Origin: Mycobacterium sp. GA-2829
Lineage (GTDB): Bacteria; Actinomycetota; Actinomycetes; Mycobacteriales; Mycobacteriaceae
NCBI RefSeq assembly: GCF_001499965.1
Contig: NZ_LQIT01000078.1
Coordinates: 124,001 to 188,000 of the forward strand
Length of the DNA: 64,000 nt
Reading direction: 5' to 3'
In this document: one piece after another, positions 18,539-27,044 of the stretch
Layout of the letters: the number at the start of each line of letters is the position of its first letter
How positions within the stretch are numbered: position 1 is the first letter of the stretch
Notes under the pieces: model-generated
What the model was told of the DNA's origin: nothing
The model's database searches: none
What the model saw: only the letters and a program-made list of their open reading frames with translations
Program-made: the position numbers and the translations under genes

Positions 18539-20007
18539 CGCGCGGCACGCTCTATGGCGTCGGCCTTGGCCCCGGCGACCCCGAACTCGTGACCGTCAAG
18601 GCCGCCCGGGTCATCGGGCAGGCCGACGTGGTGGCCTACCACAGCGCCCGGCACGGCCGCAGCATCGCGCGCCGCATCGCCGAGCCCTACCTGCGCGGGG
18701 GGCAGATCGAGGAGCACCTGGTCTACCCGGTGACCACCGAGGTCACCGAGCACCCAGGCGGCTATGCCGGCGCGATGGAGGACTTCTACCGGGAAGCCGC
18801 CGACCGCATCGCCGCCCACCTCGACGCGGGCCGCGACGTCGCGCTGCTCGCCGAGGGCGATCCGCTGTTCTACAGCTCCTACATGCACATGCACACCCGC
18901 CTCACCGAACGGTTCGACGCCGAGATCGTGCCCGGCGTGACGTCGGTGAGCGCGGCGTCGGCGGCCATCTCCACCCCGCTGGTCCAGGGCGAAGAGGTGC
19001 TGACGATCCTGCCGGGCACACTGCCCGCCGCCGAACTCGAACGCAGGCTGGCCGACACCGACGCCGCCGTCGTCCTCAAGCTGGGCCGATCCTACCCCGC
19101 CGTGCGGGCGGCGCTCGCGGCGACGGGCCGCCTCGACGAGGCGTTCTACGTCGAACGCGCGAGCACCGCCGACCAGCGGACGCTGTCGGCGGCCGACGTC
19201 GCAGGCGACGACAAGGTGCCGTACTTCTCGCTGGCGATGATCCCGGGCGGCAGACGCCGCCGGACGACGGCGGGCAGCGTCACCGTCGTGGGGCTGGGCC
19301 CGGGTGCGGCGGAGTGGATGACGCCGCAGAGCCGGCGTGAGCTGGCCGCGGCCACCGACCTGATCGGCTACGGCCCCTACCTCGACCGGGTCGCAATGCG
19401 CGACGGTCAGCAGCGCCATCCCAGCGACAACACCGACGAACCGGCCCGCGCCCGGCTGGCCTGCACGCTCGCCGAACAGGGCCGCGCAGTCGCGGTGGTG
19501 TCCTCGGGTGACCCGGGGGTGTTCGCGATGGCGACCGCGGTGCTCGAGGAGGCCAAACAGTGGCCCGGTGTCGAGGTGCGGGTGATCCCGGCGATGACGG
19601 CGGCCCAGGCCGTCGCCAGCCGCATCGGCGCGCCGCTGGGCCACGACTACGCGGTGATCTCGCTGTCCGACAGGCTCAAACCGTGGGAGATCATCGAGTC
19701 CCGCCTGTCCGCGGCCGCTGCGGCGGATCTGGTGCTGGCAATCTACAACCCGGCGTCCAAGACCCGCACCTGGCAGGTCGGCAAGATGCGCGATCTGCTG
19801 CTGGCACACCGTGATCCGGGCACGCCCGTGGTGATCGGCCGCGACGTCGCGGGTCCGCGCGAGGAGGTCCGCGTGGTGCGGTTGGCCGATCTGGACCCCG
19901 CCGAGGTCGACATGCGCTGCCTGCTCATCGTGGGCTCGTCGCAGACCCAGTGGTACACCGGCGACGGCGGCGATCGCGTGTTCACCCCGCGTTACTACCC
20001 CGGGTGA
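18535..20007 (+). CDS. cobIJ: Fused precorrin-2 C20-methyltransferase / precorrin-3B C17-methyltransferase
   Basis: This 490-residue protein is two tandem SAM-dependent tetrapyrrole methyltransferases. The first half (about 1-240; GVGLGPGDPELVTVKA, LAEGDPLFYSSYMHMH) is CobI, which methylates C-20 of precorrin-2. The second half (about 248-490; VVGLGPGAAEWMTP, VVSSGDPGVFAMA, IYNPASKTR) is CobJ, which methylates C-17 with ring contraction. The fusion is the known arrangement in Mycobacterium tuberculosis (annotated there as CobI). It joins the steps on either side of CobG in one polypeptide. It is the last gene of the cobGHIJ operon. Confidence 0.95.
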   Translation: MTRGTLYGVGLGPGDPELVTVKAARVIGQADVVAYHSARHGRSIARRIAEPYLRGGQIEEHLVYPVTTEVTEHPGGYAGAMEDFYREAADRIAAHLDAGRDVALLAEGDPLFYSSYMHMHTRLTERFDAEIVPGVTSVSAASAAISTPLVQGEEVLTILPGTLPAAELERRLADTDAAVVLKLGRSYPAVRAALAATGRLDEAFYVERASTADQRTLSAADVAGDDKVPYFSLAMIPGGRRRRTTAGSVTVVGLGPGAAEWMTPQSRRELAAATDLIGYGPYLDRVAMRDGQQRHPSDNTDEPARARLACTLAEQGRAVAVVSSGDPGVFAMATAVLEEAKQWPGVEVRVIPAMTAAQAVASRIGAPLGHDYAVISLSDRLKPWEIIESRLSAAAAADLVLAIYNPASKTRTWQVGKMRDLLLAHRDPGTPVVIGRDVAGPREEVRVVRLADLDPAEVDMRCLLIVGSSQTQWYTGDGGDRVFTPRYYPG

Positions 20008-20011
20008 TAGT

Positions 20012-20031
20012 GTCACGCGTCACAGCGTGAC
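20012..20031. promoter_or_regulatory. Inverted repeat upstream of the kinase gene
   Basis: A perfect 7-bp inverted repeat GTCACGC-6 nt-GCGTGAC lies 4 bp after the cobIJ stop and just before the ribosome binding site of the next gene. It could be a dimeric repressor operator or a small hairpin closing the cob transcript. It covers an in-frame GTG at 20027, which argues against that codon being the start. Confidence 0.4.
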
Positions 20032-20044
20032 GAAAGGCGGTGCC

Positions 20045-21118
20045 GTGCAGGCCCTCATCCCCGGTAAGCCCACCGATGTGACGCCGGAATGGCTCGGCAC
20101 CGCACTGGCCCGCGACGGCGTTCCGGTCGATGTCGCCGCCGTCGACACCCAACCGATCGGCACCGGTCAGACCGGGGCTACCTACCGGGTGACGGTCCGC
20201 TATGCCGACCCGCGACCCGACCTGCCGTCGTCATTCGCGATCAAGCTGCCCGCCCAGGACGACACCGTGCGCGACCGCGTGGCCATCGGCTACCGCTCCG
20301 AGCACGCGTTCTACACCAGCTTGGCCACGCAGGTGCGGATCCCGATCCCGCCCTGCTACCACTGCGAGATCGCCGGTGAGGGAGTCGATTTCGTGCTCCT
20401 GCTCGGCGATATGGCGCCCGCGGTGCAGGGTGATCAGATCGCCGGGTGCAGCGCCGAGGAGGCCCGGCTGGCGGTCGAGGCGCTGGCCGATCTGCACGGC
20501 CCGACGTGGTGCGATCCGCAGTGGGCGGACTTCCCCGGCATCGCGATGCCCAAGCCGGAACCGGCCTCGGCGCAGGGTTTCGGCGAGGTGGCGACGATGG
20601 CGGCGGGGATCACGCTCGACCGCCTCGGCGACCGGATGCGTCCCGAGGACCGCGACACCATGAGCGCGGCGATGTCGGTGGTGACGCCGTGGCTGCTCGC
20701 CGAACCCGACCGGTTCGCGGTGCTGCACGGCGACTATCGGCTCGACAACATGCTGTTCGATCCCGACCGCAGCCGCATCACGGTGGTGGACTGGCAGACG
20801 CTGGGTTCCGGCCTGCCCGCCCGCGACCTGTCGTACTTCACCGCGACCAGCCTGCAACCCGAGACCCGCGCCGCCGCCGAACGCGACCTCGTCGAGGCTT
20901 ACCATCAGCGGCTGCTCAGCCACGGTGTCACCGGATACGACGCCGAAACCTGTTGGCGGGATTACCGGTTGGGCATGCTGCAGGCGCCGCTGATCACCGT
21001 GCTCGGCTGCGCGTTCGCCTCATCGACCGAACGCGGCGACGAGATGATGCTGGTGATGGCCGCCAGGGGATGTCAGGCGATCCGCGAGCTGGGCACCCTC
21101 GACCTCATCGGCGCCTGA
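20045..21118 (+). CDS. Phosphotransferase (APH/ecdysteroid-kinase-like fold)
   Basis: This 357-residue protein has a protein-kinase-like small-molecule phosphotransferase fold. The N-lobe carries a glycine-rich stretch (GTGQTGATYRV) and a likely ATP-binding lysine in FAIKLP. The catalytic Brenner motif is HGDYRLDNMLFD, followed by the metal-binding DWQ. This matches the aminoglycoside phosphotransferase superfamily in its EcKinase/DUF1679-like branch, which acts on steroids, CoA-linked acyl chains or unknown substrates. It is not a recognisable resistance enzyme. GTG 20045 is chosen because AAAGGCGG at 20033-20040 sits just upstream; the longer in-frame GTG at 20027 lies inside an inverted repeat. 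Its 3' end overlaps the convergent cobK by 14 bp. A link to cobalamin synthesis is not implied by sequence. Confidence 0.8.
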   Translation: MQALIPGKPTDVTPEWLGTALARDGVPVDVAAVDTQPIGTGQTGATYRVTVRYADPRPDLPSSFAIKLPAQDDTVRDRVAIGYRSEHAFYTSLATQVRIPIPPCYHCEIAGEGVDFVLLLGDMAPAVQGDQIAGCSAEEARLAVEALADLHGPTWCDPQWADFPGIAMPKPEPASAQGFGEVATMAAGITLDRLGDRMRPEDRDTMSAAMSVVTPWLLAEPDRFAVLHGDYRLDNMLFDPDRSRITVVDWQTLGSGLPARDLSYFTATSLQPETRAAAERDLVEAYHQRLLSHGVTGYDAETCWRDYRLGMLQAPLITVLGCAFASSTERGDEMMLVMAARGCQAIRELGTLDLIGA

Positions 21119-21827
21119 GCCACGCGACCGCATCCTCGACGGATGTCACGGTGCGCACCCCGGGCGGGAGCGCGGGCCGGTCCACCATGACCACCGGGAC
21201 GCCCAGCGTCACAGCGGCGTCGAGTTTGGGCCGGGTCATGTCACCACCGCTGTTCTTGGTGACCAGCGCGTCGATGCGGTGTTCGCACAGGACGGCGACT
21301 TCGTCGCCGTAGCGGTACGGCCCGCGGGAGAGCAGCAGCTCGTGGTTTTTCGGGAGCGCCTCCCCGTCGGGTGGGGTGACCGCGCGAATGAGGAACCAGG
21401 CGTCGCTGTTCCGGAAGGCCGCGACGCCGGTGCGGCCGGTGGTGAGGAACACCCGTCGAAATCCCTGTCGGGCAACGGTTTCGGCGGCGTCGCGGTCCGA
21501 GTGGACGACGATCGCGTCGCCGGGATCCCACGCGGGCCGGGCCAGCACCAGATGCGGTATCCCCAGTTGTGCGCACGCCGAGGCGGCGTTGGCGGTGATG
21601 GTCGCGGCGAACGGGTGCGTCGCGTCGACGACCGCGTCGACGGGGTTCTCGGTCAGCCAACGGCACAGTCCGTCGACGCCGCCGAAACCGCCGATGCGGA
21701 CCTGCCCCACCGGCAGCGCGGGGTCGGGCACCCGTCCGGCCAGGGAACTGATCACCTCGACGCCGGGGTGCAGTGCGCGCGCCAGTGCCCGCGCCTCGCC
21801 GGTGCCCCCCAGCAACAGGATCCGCAT
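21105..21827 (-). CDS. cobK: Precorrin-6A reductase
   Basis: CobK reduces precorrin-6A with NADPH. The 240-residue sequence opens with a Rossmann-like ILLLGGTGEARALA, followed by VDATHPFAATIT and, later, ALVTKNSGGDMTRPKLDAA, both family signatures. The length is normal. The start ATG shares one base with the cobM stop (TGATG), so it is co-translated with cobM. It is the last gene of the minus-strand cobL-cobM-cobK arm and converges on the kinase gene with a 14-bp overlap. Confidence 0.93.
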   Translation of the reverse strand: MRILLLGGTGEARALARALHPGVEVISSLAGRVPDPALPVGQVRIGGFGGVDGLCRWLTENPVDAVVDATHPFAATITANAASACAQLGIPHLVLARPAWDPGDAIVVHSDRDAAETVARQGFRRVFLTTGRTGVAAFRNSDAWFLIRAVTPPDGEALPKNHELLLSRGPYRYGDEVAVLCEHRIDALVTKNSGGDMTRPKLDAAVTLGVPVVMVDRPALPPGVRTVTSVEDAVAWLRRR

Positions 21828-22579
21828 CAGGGCCGTCCGCGCCGTACACGTCCCGCCGAGTACAGGTAGCTCTCGGCGCCGCCCGCGGCCAGCACGTCGC
21901 CGACGACGATCACCGCGGTGCGGGTGACGGCGGCGTCGTGCATCTGCGCGGCGATGTCGGCGAGCGTGCCGCGCAGCACGATCTCCTCCGGCCAGCTCGC
22001 GAATGCCACGACGGCACAGGGTGTTTCGGGGCGGTAGCCACCGGCGAGCAGTTCGGGCACGATGTTGTCGACCTGCGCGGCGGCCAGGTGCAGCACCAGC
22101 GTGGCGCCGGAGGCGGACAGCGTGCGCAGGTCCTCCCCCGGCGGCATCGCCGTCGACAAGGTGGCGACCCGGCTCAGGGTGACCGATTGCGAGACGCCGG
22201 GGACGGTGAGTTCGTTACCCAGTGCGGCCGCGGCGGCGGCGAAGGCGGGCACCCCGGGCACCACCTCGTAGTCGATGCCGAGGGCGTCGAGGCGGCGGGT
22301 CTGTTCGGCCAGCGCGCTGTAGATCGACGGGTCACCGGAGTGCAGCCGCGCGACGTCCTGACCGGCGGCATGCGCACGGGCGAGTTCGTCGACGATCTGG
22401 TCGAGGGTCAGCGGACCGGTGTCGACGATGCGGGCGTCCGGCGGGCACAGCGCGAGCAGGTCCTCGGGCATGATCGACCCGGCGTAGAGGCACACCGGGC
22501 AGCGGTTGAGCAGCCGTTGGCCCCGCACCGTGATCAGGTCGGCCGCCCCCGGTCCGGCGCCGATGAAGTAGACGGTCAC
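21827..22579 (-). CDS. cobM: Precorrin-4 C11-methyltransferase
   Basis: CobM methylates C-11 of precorrin-4. The protein is 250 residues, starting VYFIGAGPGAADLITVRG, with CLYAGSIMP, ARLHSGDPSIYSALAEQ and VPGVPAFAAAAA signatures of the family. GTG 22579 is chosen because it overlaps the cobL stop as GTGA and because the family begins at this point; an upstream in-frame ATG would add 15 unconserved residues inside cobL. Confidence 0.94.
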   Translation of the reverse strand: MTVYFIGAGPGAADLITVRGQRLLNRCPVCLYAGSIMPEDLLALCPPDARIVDTGPLTLDQIVDELARAHAAGQDVARLHSGDPSIYSALAEQTRRLDALGIDYEVVPGVPAFAAAAAALGNELTVPGVSQSVTLSRVATLSTAMPPGEDLRTLSASGATLVLHLAAAQVDNIVPELLAGGYRPETPCAVVAFASWPEEIVLRGTLADIAAQMHDAAVTRTAVIVVGDVLAAGGAESYLYSAGRVRRGRP

Positions 22580-23754
22580 GGCTTCACCACCACCCACTGG
22601 GTCACCGGCATCGCGGGCCGCCACCCGGTGAACGTCCCCACCGGTTCACCGCGGTAGTGCTGATAACGCCGCAACTCTCCACCCATCGTCGAATACCACT
22701 GCGTGAGAATCGCTTCGGACTCCGCGGTGACGGCGTTCGCCACGAGCCTGCCACCGGACGGGAGCGCCTCGAAGCACCCTTCCAGCACTCCGGCCACGGT
22801 CACCCCGCCGCCGATGAACACCGCCGAAGGGGCGGGCGCACCGCCGAATTCGTTCGGTGCCGCGCCGCGCACGTCGACGTCCACGCCGTGCGCGACGGCG
22901 TTGGCGGCGATCCGGGCCCGGCGCGCCTCGTCCCGTTCGAAAGTGACCGCGCGCAGACCTCGTCCGCTGCGGCACCATTCGATCGCGATGCTGCCCGAGC
23001 CGCCGCCCACGTCCCACAGCCGTGCGCCCGGGCGCGGGGCCAGCGCGGCGAGTGTGACCGCCCGCATCGACTGTTTGGTGAGTTGACCGTCGTGGGCGTA
23101 CGCGTCGTCGGGCAGCACCTGGAGTTGGCGCTCGTCAGGGCGGTAGTCGACGGCGACGACGTTGAGCGGGTCGACGTCCTCGGGCGGTTCGGCCGCCCAT
23201 TCGCGGGCGGTGCGGCTGCTTCTGCGTTCAGCCGGTCCGCCGAGTTGTTCGAGCACCGTGAATGCGGAGTCCCCGCGGCCGGTGTCGGTGAGGAGCCGGG
23301 CCAGGGTCGCCGGGGTGGTCTCGTCGCGGGACAGCACGACGGCGCGGCCGCCGCGGCGCACCGCGGTGTGCGCGGGCGCCGTCACCAGGCTGATCACCTC
23401 GGTGTCCTGGACCGCCCAGCCGAGGCGCGCGCACGCCAGGGTCACCGACGAGACGTGCGGCAGCACGGTGACCCGGTCGGGGCCGAACACGCGCACCGCG
23501 GTACCGCCGATGCCGTGCAGCATCGGGTCGCCGCTGGCCACAATGTGCACGTCGCGGTCGGTGTCGTCGATGGCCTGCAGCGCAGGCAACAGCGGTGACG
23601 GCCACTCCCGGCGGTCGGCACGCACGGTGTCGTCGAGCAGGTCGAGTTGCCGGGGCGACCCGTAAATTATGGTGGCGCAGCGTAATTCGTCGGCGGATCG
23701 GGGCGCCAACCCCGAAAGGCCGTCGGCGCCGATACCGACCACGACGATCGTCAC
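22576..23754 (-). CDS. cobL: Precorrin-6B C5,15-methyltransferase (decarboxylating)
   Basis: CobL methylates C-5 and C-15 and decarboxylates the ring-C acetate. The 392-residue protein has two parts. An N-terminal tetrapyrrole methylase half has IVVVGIGADGLSGL and VASGDPMLHGIGG. A C-terminal class I SAM methyltransferase half (the CobL/CbiT part) has LWDVGGGSGSIAIEW and the GGGVTV segment. GTG 23754 overlaps the stop of the upstream SDR as GTGA, so the four genes SDR-cobL-cobM-cobK form one translationally coupled unit. Confidence 0.94.
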   Translation of the reverse strand: MTIVVVGIGADGLSGLAPRSADELRCATIIYGSPRQLDLLDDTVRADRREWPSPLLPALQAIDDTDRDVHIVASGDPMLHGIGGTAVRVFGPDRVTVLPHVSSVTLACARLGWAVQDTEVISLVTAPAHTAVRRGGRAVVLSRDETTPATLARLLTDTGRGDSAFTVLEQLGGPAERRSSRTAREWAAEPPEDVDPLNVVAVDYRPDERQLQVLPDDAYAHDGQLTKQSMRAVTLAALAPRPGARLWDVGGGSGSIAIEWCRSGRGLRAVTFERDEARRARIAANAVAHGVDVDVRGAAPNEFGGAPAPSAVFIGGGVTVAGVLEGCFEALPSGGRLVANAVTAESEAILTQWYSTMGGELRRYQHYRGEPVGTFTGWRPAMPVTQWVVVKP

Positions 23755-24500
23755 CGCGGCATCCTGCGCCACACCACCCGCGGCAGCAGCCGCATCACCA
23801 CCGCCGCTGCGCCCAGCGGGCGTGGGATCCACACCGCGCGCTTACCCGCGGCGAGCGCGCGCACCGTCGCGTCGGCCACCTGAGCCGGCGTGCTCGACAT
23901 CGGCGCCGGCTCCATCCCCTCGGTCATCCGCCCGATCACGAAGCCCGGCCGCACGAGCAGCAGGTGAACGCCCGACCCGTGCAGCGCGTCGGCCAGCCCA
24001 TTGGCGAACCCCTCGAGCCCGGCCTTGGCCGACCCGTAGACGTAGTTGGCGCGGCGCACCCGGGCCCCGGCGATCGAGGAGAACACGACCAACGACCCGC
24101 GACCGGCAGAGCGCATCGCTGCCGCGAGCACCGTCAGGAGGCTGACCTGGGCGACGTAGTCGGTGTGCACGATCGCCGCGGCGTGCGCCGGGTCGCGTTC
24201 GGCGCGGGCCTGGTCGCCGAGGACGCCGAACGCCACGACCGCGATACCGATCGGCCCGTGGTCGGCGACCAGCCTCTCCACCAGCGGCGTATGCGAGGCC
24301 AGGTCGTCGGCGTCGAACTCGACGGTGTGCACCGCCGCCGCACCTGCCGACCGCACGGCGGCGACCTCCTGGTCGAGCTGATCGGCGCGGCGTGCGGCCA
24401 GCACCACGGTCGCGCCCTTGGCCAGCCGCTTCCCCACCTCGACGCCGATCTCACTGCGACCGCCGAAGATCACCACCGCACCGCTATCCGTGTCCTTCAC
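23751..24500 (-). CDS. Short-chain dehydrogenase, DprE2-like
   Basis: This 249-residue SDR has an atypical cofactor motif GGRSEIG in place of TGxxxGIG, the catalytic pair in YVYGSAKAG, and SSIAG carrying the serine. This pattern resembles the mycobacterial DprE2-type and related Rv2073c-like reductases. The position next to cobL and divergent from the Rv2074-like gene matches the Rv2073c-Rv2074 pair of M. tuberculosis as I recall it. The substrate is unknown and a role in cobalamin synthesis is not implied. GTG 24500 is chosen because earlier starts would run into the divergent gene. No Shine-Dalgarno is visible ahead of it, so the mRNA may be leaderless. Confidence 0.8.
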   Translation of the reverse strand: MKDTDSGAVVIFGGRSEIGVEVGKRLAKGATVVLAARRADQLDQEVAAVRSAGAAAVHTVEFDADDLASHTPLVERLVADHGPIGIAVVAFGVLGDQARAERDPAHAAAIVHTDYVAQVSLLTVLAAAMRSAGRGSLVVFSSIAGARVRRANYVYGSAKAGLEGFANGLADALHGSGVHLLLVRPGFVIGRMTEGMEPAPMSSTPAQVADATVRALAAGKRAVWIPRPLGAAAVVMRLLPRVVWRRMPR

Positions 24501-24534
24501 GGCAGTCAGTATCTCCTGCGCTAGCGTGGGCCTT

Positions 24535-24960
24535 GTGGCTACATCGGGCCGCAAGGCGACCACCCGGCTGACCAGCGATGCGCTGGCGTTCCTCACCGAG
24601 CGTCACCTCGCGATGCTGACCACTCTGCGCTCGGACAACTCGCCGCACGTGGTGGCGGTGGGATTCACGTTCGACCCGAAGACCCACATCGCCCGGGTCA
24701 TCACTTCCGGCGGCTCGCAGAAGGCGGTCAACGCCGACCAGCGCGGCGTCGCGGTGCTCAGCCAGGTCGACGGCGCCCGGTGGTTGTCGCTGGAGGGCAA
24801 GTCGACGGTGAACTCCGACCCCGACGCCGTCCGCGACGCCGAACTGCGCTACGCACAGCGGTATCGCACCCCGCGGGTCAACCCCGAGCGGGTGGTGATC
24901 GAGGTGCGCGTCGAGCGGGTGCTCGGCTCCTCGCACCTGCTGGACCGCTCCGGCGACTGA
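24535..24960 (+). CDS. F420H2-dependent reductase, Rv2074-like (biliverdin reductase family)
   Basis: This 141-residue split-beta-barrel protein belongs to the FDOR-B family. The sequence FLTERHLAMLTTLRSDNSPH, VGFTFDPKTHIARVIT and RVVIEVRVERVLGSSHLLD closely follow M. tuberculosis Rv2074, which is reported as an F420H2-dependent biliverdin-reducing enzyme. It has no signal peptide, so it is cytoplasmic. GTG 24535 is the likely start. Only 34 bp separate it from the divergent SDR start and there is no clear ribosome binding site, suggesting leaderless transcripts on both sides. Confidence 0.85.
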   Translation: MATSGRKATTRLTSDALAFLTERHLAMLTTLRSDNSPHVVAVGFTFDPKTHIARVITSGGSQKAVNADQRGVAVLSQVDGARWLSLEGKSTVNSDPDAVRDAELRYAQRYRTPRVNPERVVIEVRVERVLGSSHLLDRSGD

Positions 24961-24973
24961 TCTTCTGCGCGAG

Positions 24974-25023
24974 CAGACACAGAATCGGGTGATTCGCGGC
25001 CCGATCACGCGAATCTGTGTCTG
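24974..25023. terminator. Long bidirectional hairpin between convergent genes
   Basis: The arms 24974-24993 and 25004-25023 are each 20 nt, pair at 18 of 20 positions, and enclose a 10-nt GC-rich loop. They begin CAGACACAGA and end TCTGTGTCTG. The hairpin fills the gap between the stop of the Rv2074-like gene and the stop of pepE. No T-run follows on either strand, as is common for mycobacterial terminators. It probably ends both transcripts. Confidence 0.6.
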
Positions 25024-25024
25024 G

Positions 25025-26167
25025 TCACGCGGTGGCGGGCGGGCCCGCAGGCACCACGACCAGGTCGTGCGGCTGATGGTTCACCGATTCGACGCCGTCG
25101 GCGGTGACCACCACGATGTCCTCGATCCGCGCACCCCACTGCCCCGGGAAGTAGACGCCCGGTTCGACGCTGAACGCCATCCCCGGCTCCAGCGGCAGGG
25201 TGTTCCCGGCGACGATGTAGGGCTCCTCGTGCACCGACAGCCCGATGCCGTGGCCGGTGCGGTGCACGAACGCCTCGGCGAGGCCCTCGGCGGCCAGCAC
25301 GTCGCGCGCGGCGGCGTCGATCTGCTCGGCGGTGGCACCGGGCCGCACCGCCTCGACGGCGGCCTGCTGGGCCCGTTGGAGCACGGCGTAGCGGCGCGCC
25401 ACCTCGGGGTCGGGTTCGCCGATGCTGTAGGTGCGGGTGCAGTCGGAGTTGTACCCGGGGGCGTACGGACCGCCGATGTCGACGACGACGATGTCCCCGG
25501 CGCGCAGTTCGCGGTCAGAGCATTCGTGGTGCGGATCGGCGCCGTGCGGGCCGGAGCCGACGATGATGAACGCCACCTCCGAATGCCCCTCGGCCACAAT
25601 GGCTTCGGCGATGTCGGCGGCGACGTCGGCCTCGGTGCGGCCGGGGACGAGGAATTCTGGCACCCGGGCGTGCACGCGGTCGATGGCCGCACCGGCCTTG
25701 CGTAGTGCGTCGATCTCCGCGGCGTCCTTGAGCATCCGCAACCGGCGCAGCACATCGGTGGCGAGCACCGGCACCTCGCCGAGCACCCCGGCCAGCGGCA
25801 GCAGATGCAGCGCGGGCATCGAGTCGGTCACCGCGGTGCGCACCGGCGCACCGCCGAGCGCCTGGGCGACCAGCGCGTACGGATCGTCGCCGTCCACCCA
25901 GTCCCGCACCGCGACACCGAGTTCGGGGATCGCGGACTCCTTGAGCGCCGCCAACTCCAGCCGCGGCACCACCACGGTCGGCTCCCCGTCCGCCGGGAGC
26001 ACTAGCGCAGTCAACCGTTCGAAGGTCTGCGCGCGCGAACCCACCAGGTACCGCAGGTCGTAGCCGGGGGTGATGACGAGGCCGGCCAGGCCGGCGTCAC
26101 CGGCCGCGGCAGCGGCGGCTGAGAGTCGTCGGGCATAGACATCGGTGTCGAATCGGCTGCCGGTCAT
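25025..26167 (-). CDS. pepE: M24-family Xaa-Pro dipeptidase
   Basis: This 380-residue metallopeptidase has a creatinase-like N-terminal domain (1-150) and the pita-bread catalytic domain. The five expected metal ligands are visible: Asp in VVVDIGG, Asp in YNSDCTRTY, His in TGHGIGLSVH, Glu in EPGVYF, and Glu in RIEDIVVV. It matches the mycobacterial PepE (Rv2089c) dipeptidase in length and neighbourhood (followed by Rv2090-Rv2097c homologues). It is cytoplasmic, with no signal peptide. The start is ATG 26167, only 25 bp from the divergent gene start. Confidence 0.92.
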   Translation of the reverse strand: MTGSRFDTDVYARRLSAAAAAAGDAGLAGLVITPGYDLRYLVGSRAQTFERLTALVLPADGEPTVVVPRLELAALKESAIPELGVAVRDWVDGDDPYALVAQALGGAPVRTAVTDSMPALHLLPLAGVLGEVPVLATDVLRRLRMLKDAAEIDALRKAGAAIDRVHARVPEFLVPGRTEADVAADIAEAIVAEGHSEVAFIIVGSGPHGADPHHECSDRELRAGDIVVVDIGGPYAPGYNSDCTRTYSIGEPDPEVARRYAVLQRAQQAAVEAVRPGATAEQIDAAARDVLAAEGLAEAFVHRTGHGIGLSVHEEPYIVAGNTLPLEPGMAFSVEPGVYFPGQWGARIEDIVVVTADGVESVNHQPHDLVVVPAGPPATA

Positions 26168-26178
26168 GACTTCAAGGC

Positions 26179-26184
26179 TACTGT
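26179..26184 (+). promoter_or_regulatory. Probable -10 box for a leaderless divergent gene
   Basis: TACTGT ends 8 bp before the ATG at 26193. That spacing puts transcription start at or next to the start codon. The full gap between the two divergent start codons is only 25 bp (26168-26192), which leaves no room for Shine-Dalgarno leaders on both sides. Confidence 0.45.
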
Positions 26185-26192
26185 TCTAGGCG

Positions 26193-27044
26193 ATGCTCCG
26201 AGATATCCGCGACCTGATCGACGACCACGAGGCCTATGCCGACGAACTGCGGCGGCGCTGGGGTGGACTGTTGAGCTACCGCTACATCGGCCGCCTGTAC
26301 TCCTCGATGGACCCGCGTGCCGTCGACGACACCGTGACGCTACGCAGCGACATGCGAAACCCGACCGGCGGACTCCTGTTGTCGGTGTTGGGGATCGCGG
26401 CTCCGGAAAGCGGCCATATGTCTGACCTCGAGGCGGTGCCGAATCCCGTCGTGCACTCGTGTCAGCTGGTGGACCCCGGCCGCGATGTGCGGCGCATCGA
26501 GGTGGTTTCCGAGCAGCTCCGACGCGGCAGGCAGATGGGGTACAGCCGGGCCAGGATCGTCGACGCCGACCACCCCGACCGCGTGCTGGCGCTGATCGAG
26601 GGTCAGGGCGTCAGCATCGGCACCCCACCGGAGGGTCTGCAGAAGATGGAGGTCGACGCAATCGACGTCGTGGACTCCCCCGACCTGCCGCCACTGTGGC
26701 AGGTGTTCGGCGGCCACCGGCGCCCCGACGGGCATTGGGCGCTTCCCGAGCTGTCGATGGAGGTGGCGTCCCCGGACGCGGCGCTGCACATCGGACCGCA
26801 GTTCGTCATCTGTGAGACCGCGGCCGCCGACGCCGCGGCCGAGGTGGCAGGCACCGACCGGTTGCAGGGCACGTCGTCGCACGTGATGTTCATGGCCCGC
26901 GGCAAGACCGGACCGTTCCGCGCGGACGCCGAGGCCGTGTCGGGCGCCGACGGCGCCGTCGCGGTGCGAATCCTGTTGCACGACGAGGGAAACGACGACC
27001 GGCCGATCACCAGCGCCTCTTACGTGTTCGCGAGCCACCGGTGA
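26193..27044 (+). CDS. Hypothetical protein, possible hotdog-fold thioesterase-like
   Basis: This 283-residue soluble protein has no signal peptide. The arrangement MRNPTGGLLLSVLGIAAPESG followed by beta-rich repeats, with a second half ending VAVRILLHDEGNDDRPITSASYVF, is suggestive of a double-hotdog acyl-CoA thioesterase or related acyl-binding protein. The typical catalytic motif is not clear, so the function stays open. It overlaps the following exonuclease start by 4 bp (GTGA), so the two are co-expressed. It probably has a leaderless start at ATG 26193. Confidence 0.7.
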   Translation: MLRDIRDLIDDHEAYADELRRRWGGLLSYRYIGRLYSSMDPRAVDDTVTLRSDMRNPTGGLLLSVLGIAAPESGHMSDLEAVPNPVVHSCQLVDPGRDVRRIEVVSEQLRRGRQMGYSRARIVDADHPDRVLALIEGQGVSIGTPPEGLQKMEVDAIDVVDSPDLPPLWQVFGGHRRPDGHWALPELSMEVASPDAALHIGPQFVICETAAADAAAEVAGTDRLQGTSSHVMFMARGKTGPFRADAEAVSGADGAVAVRILLHDEGNDDRPITSASYVFASHR

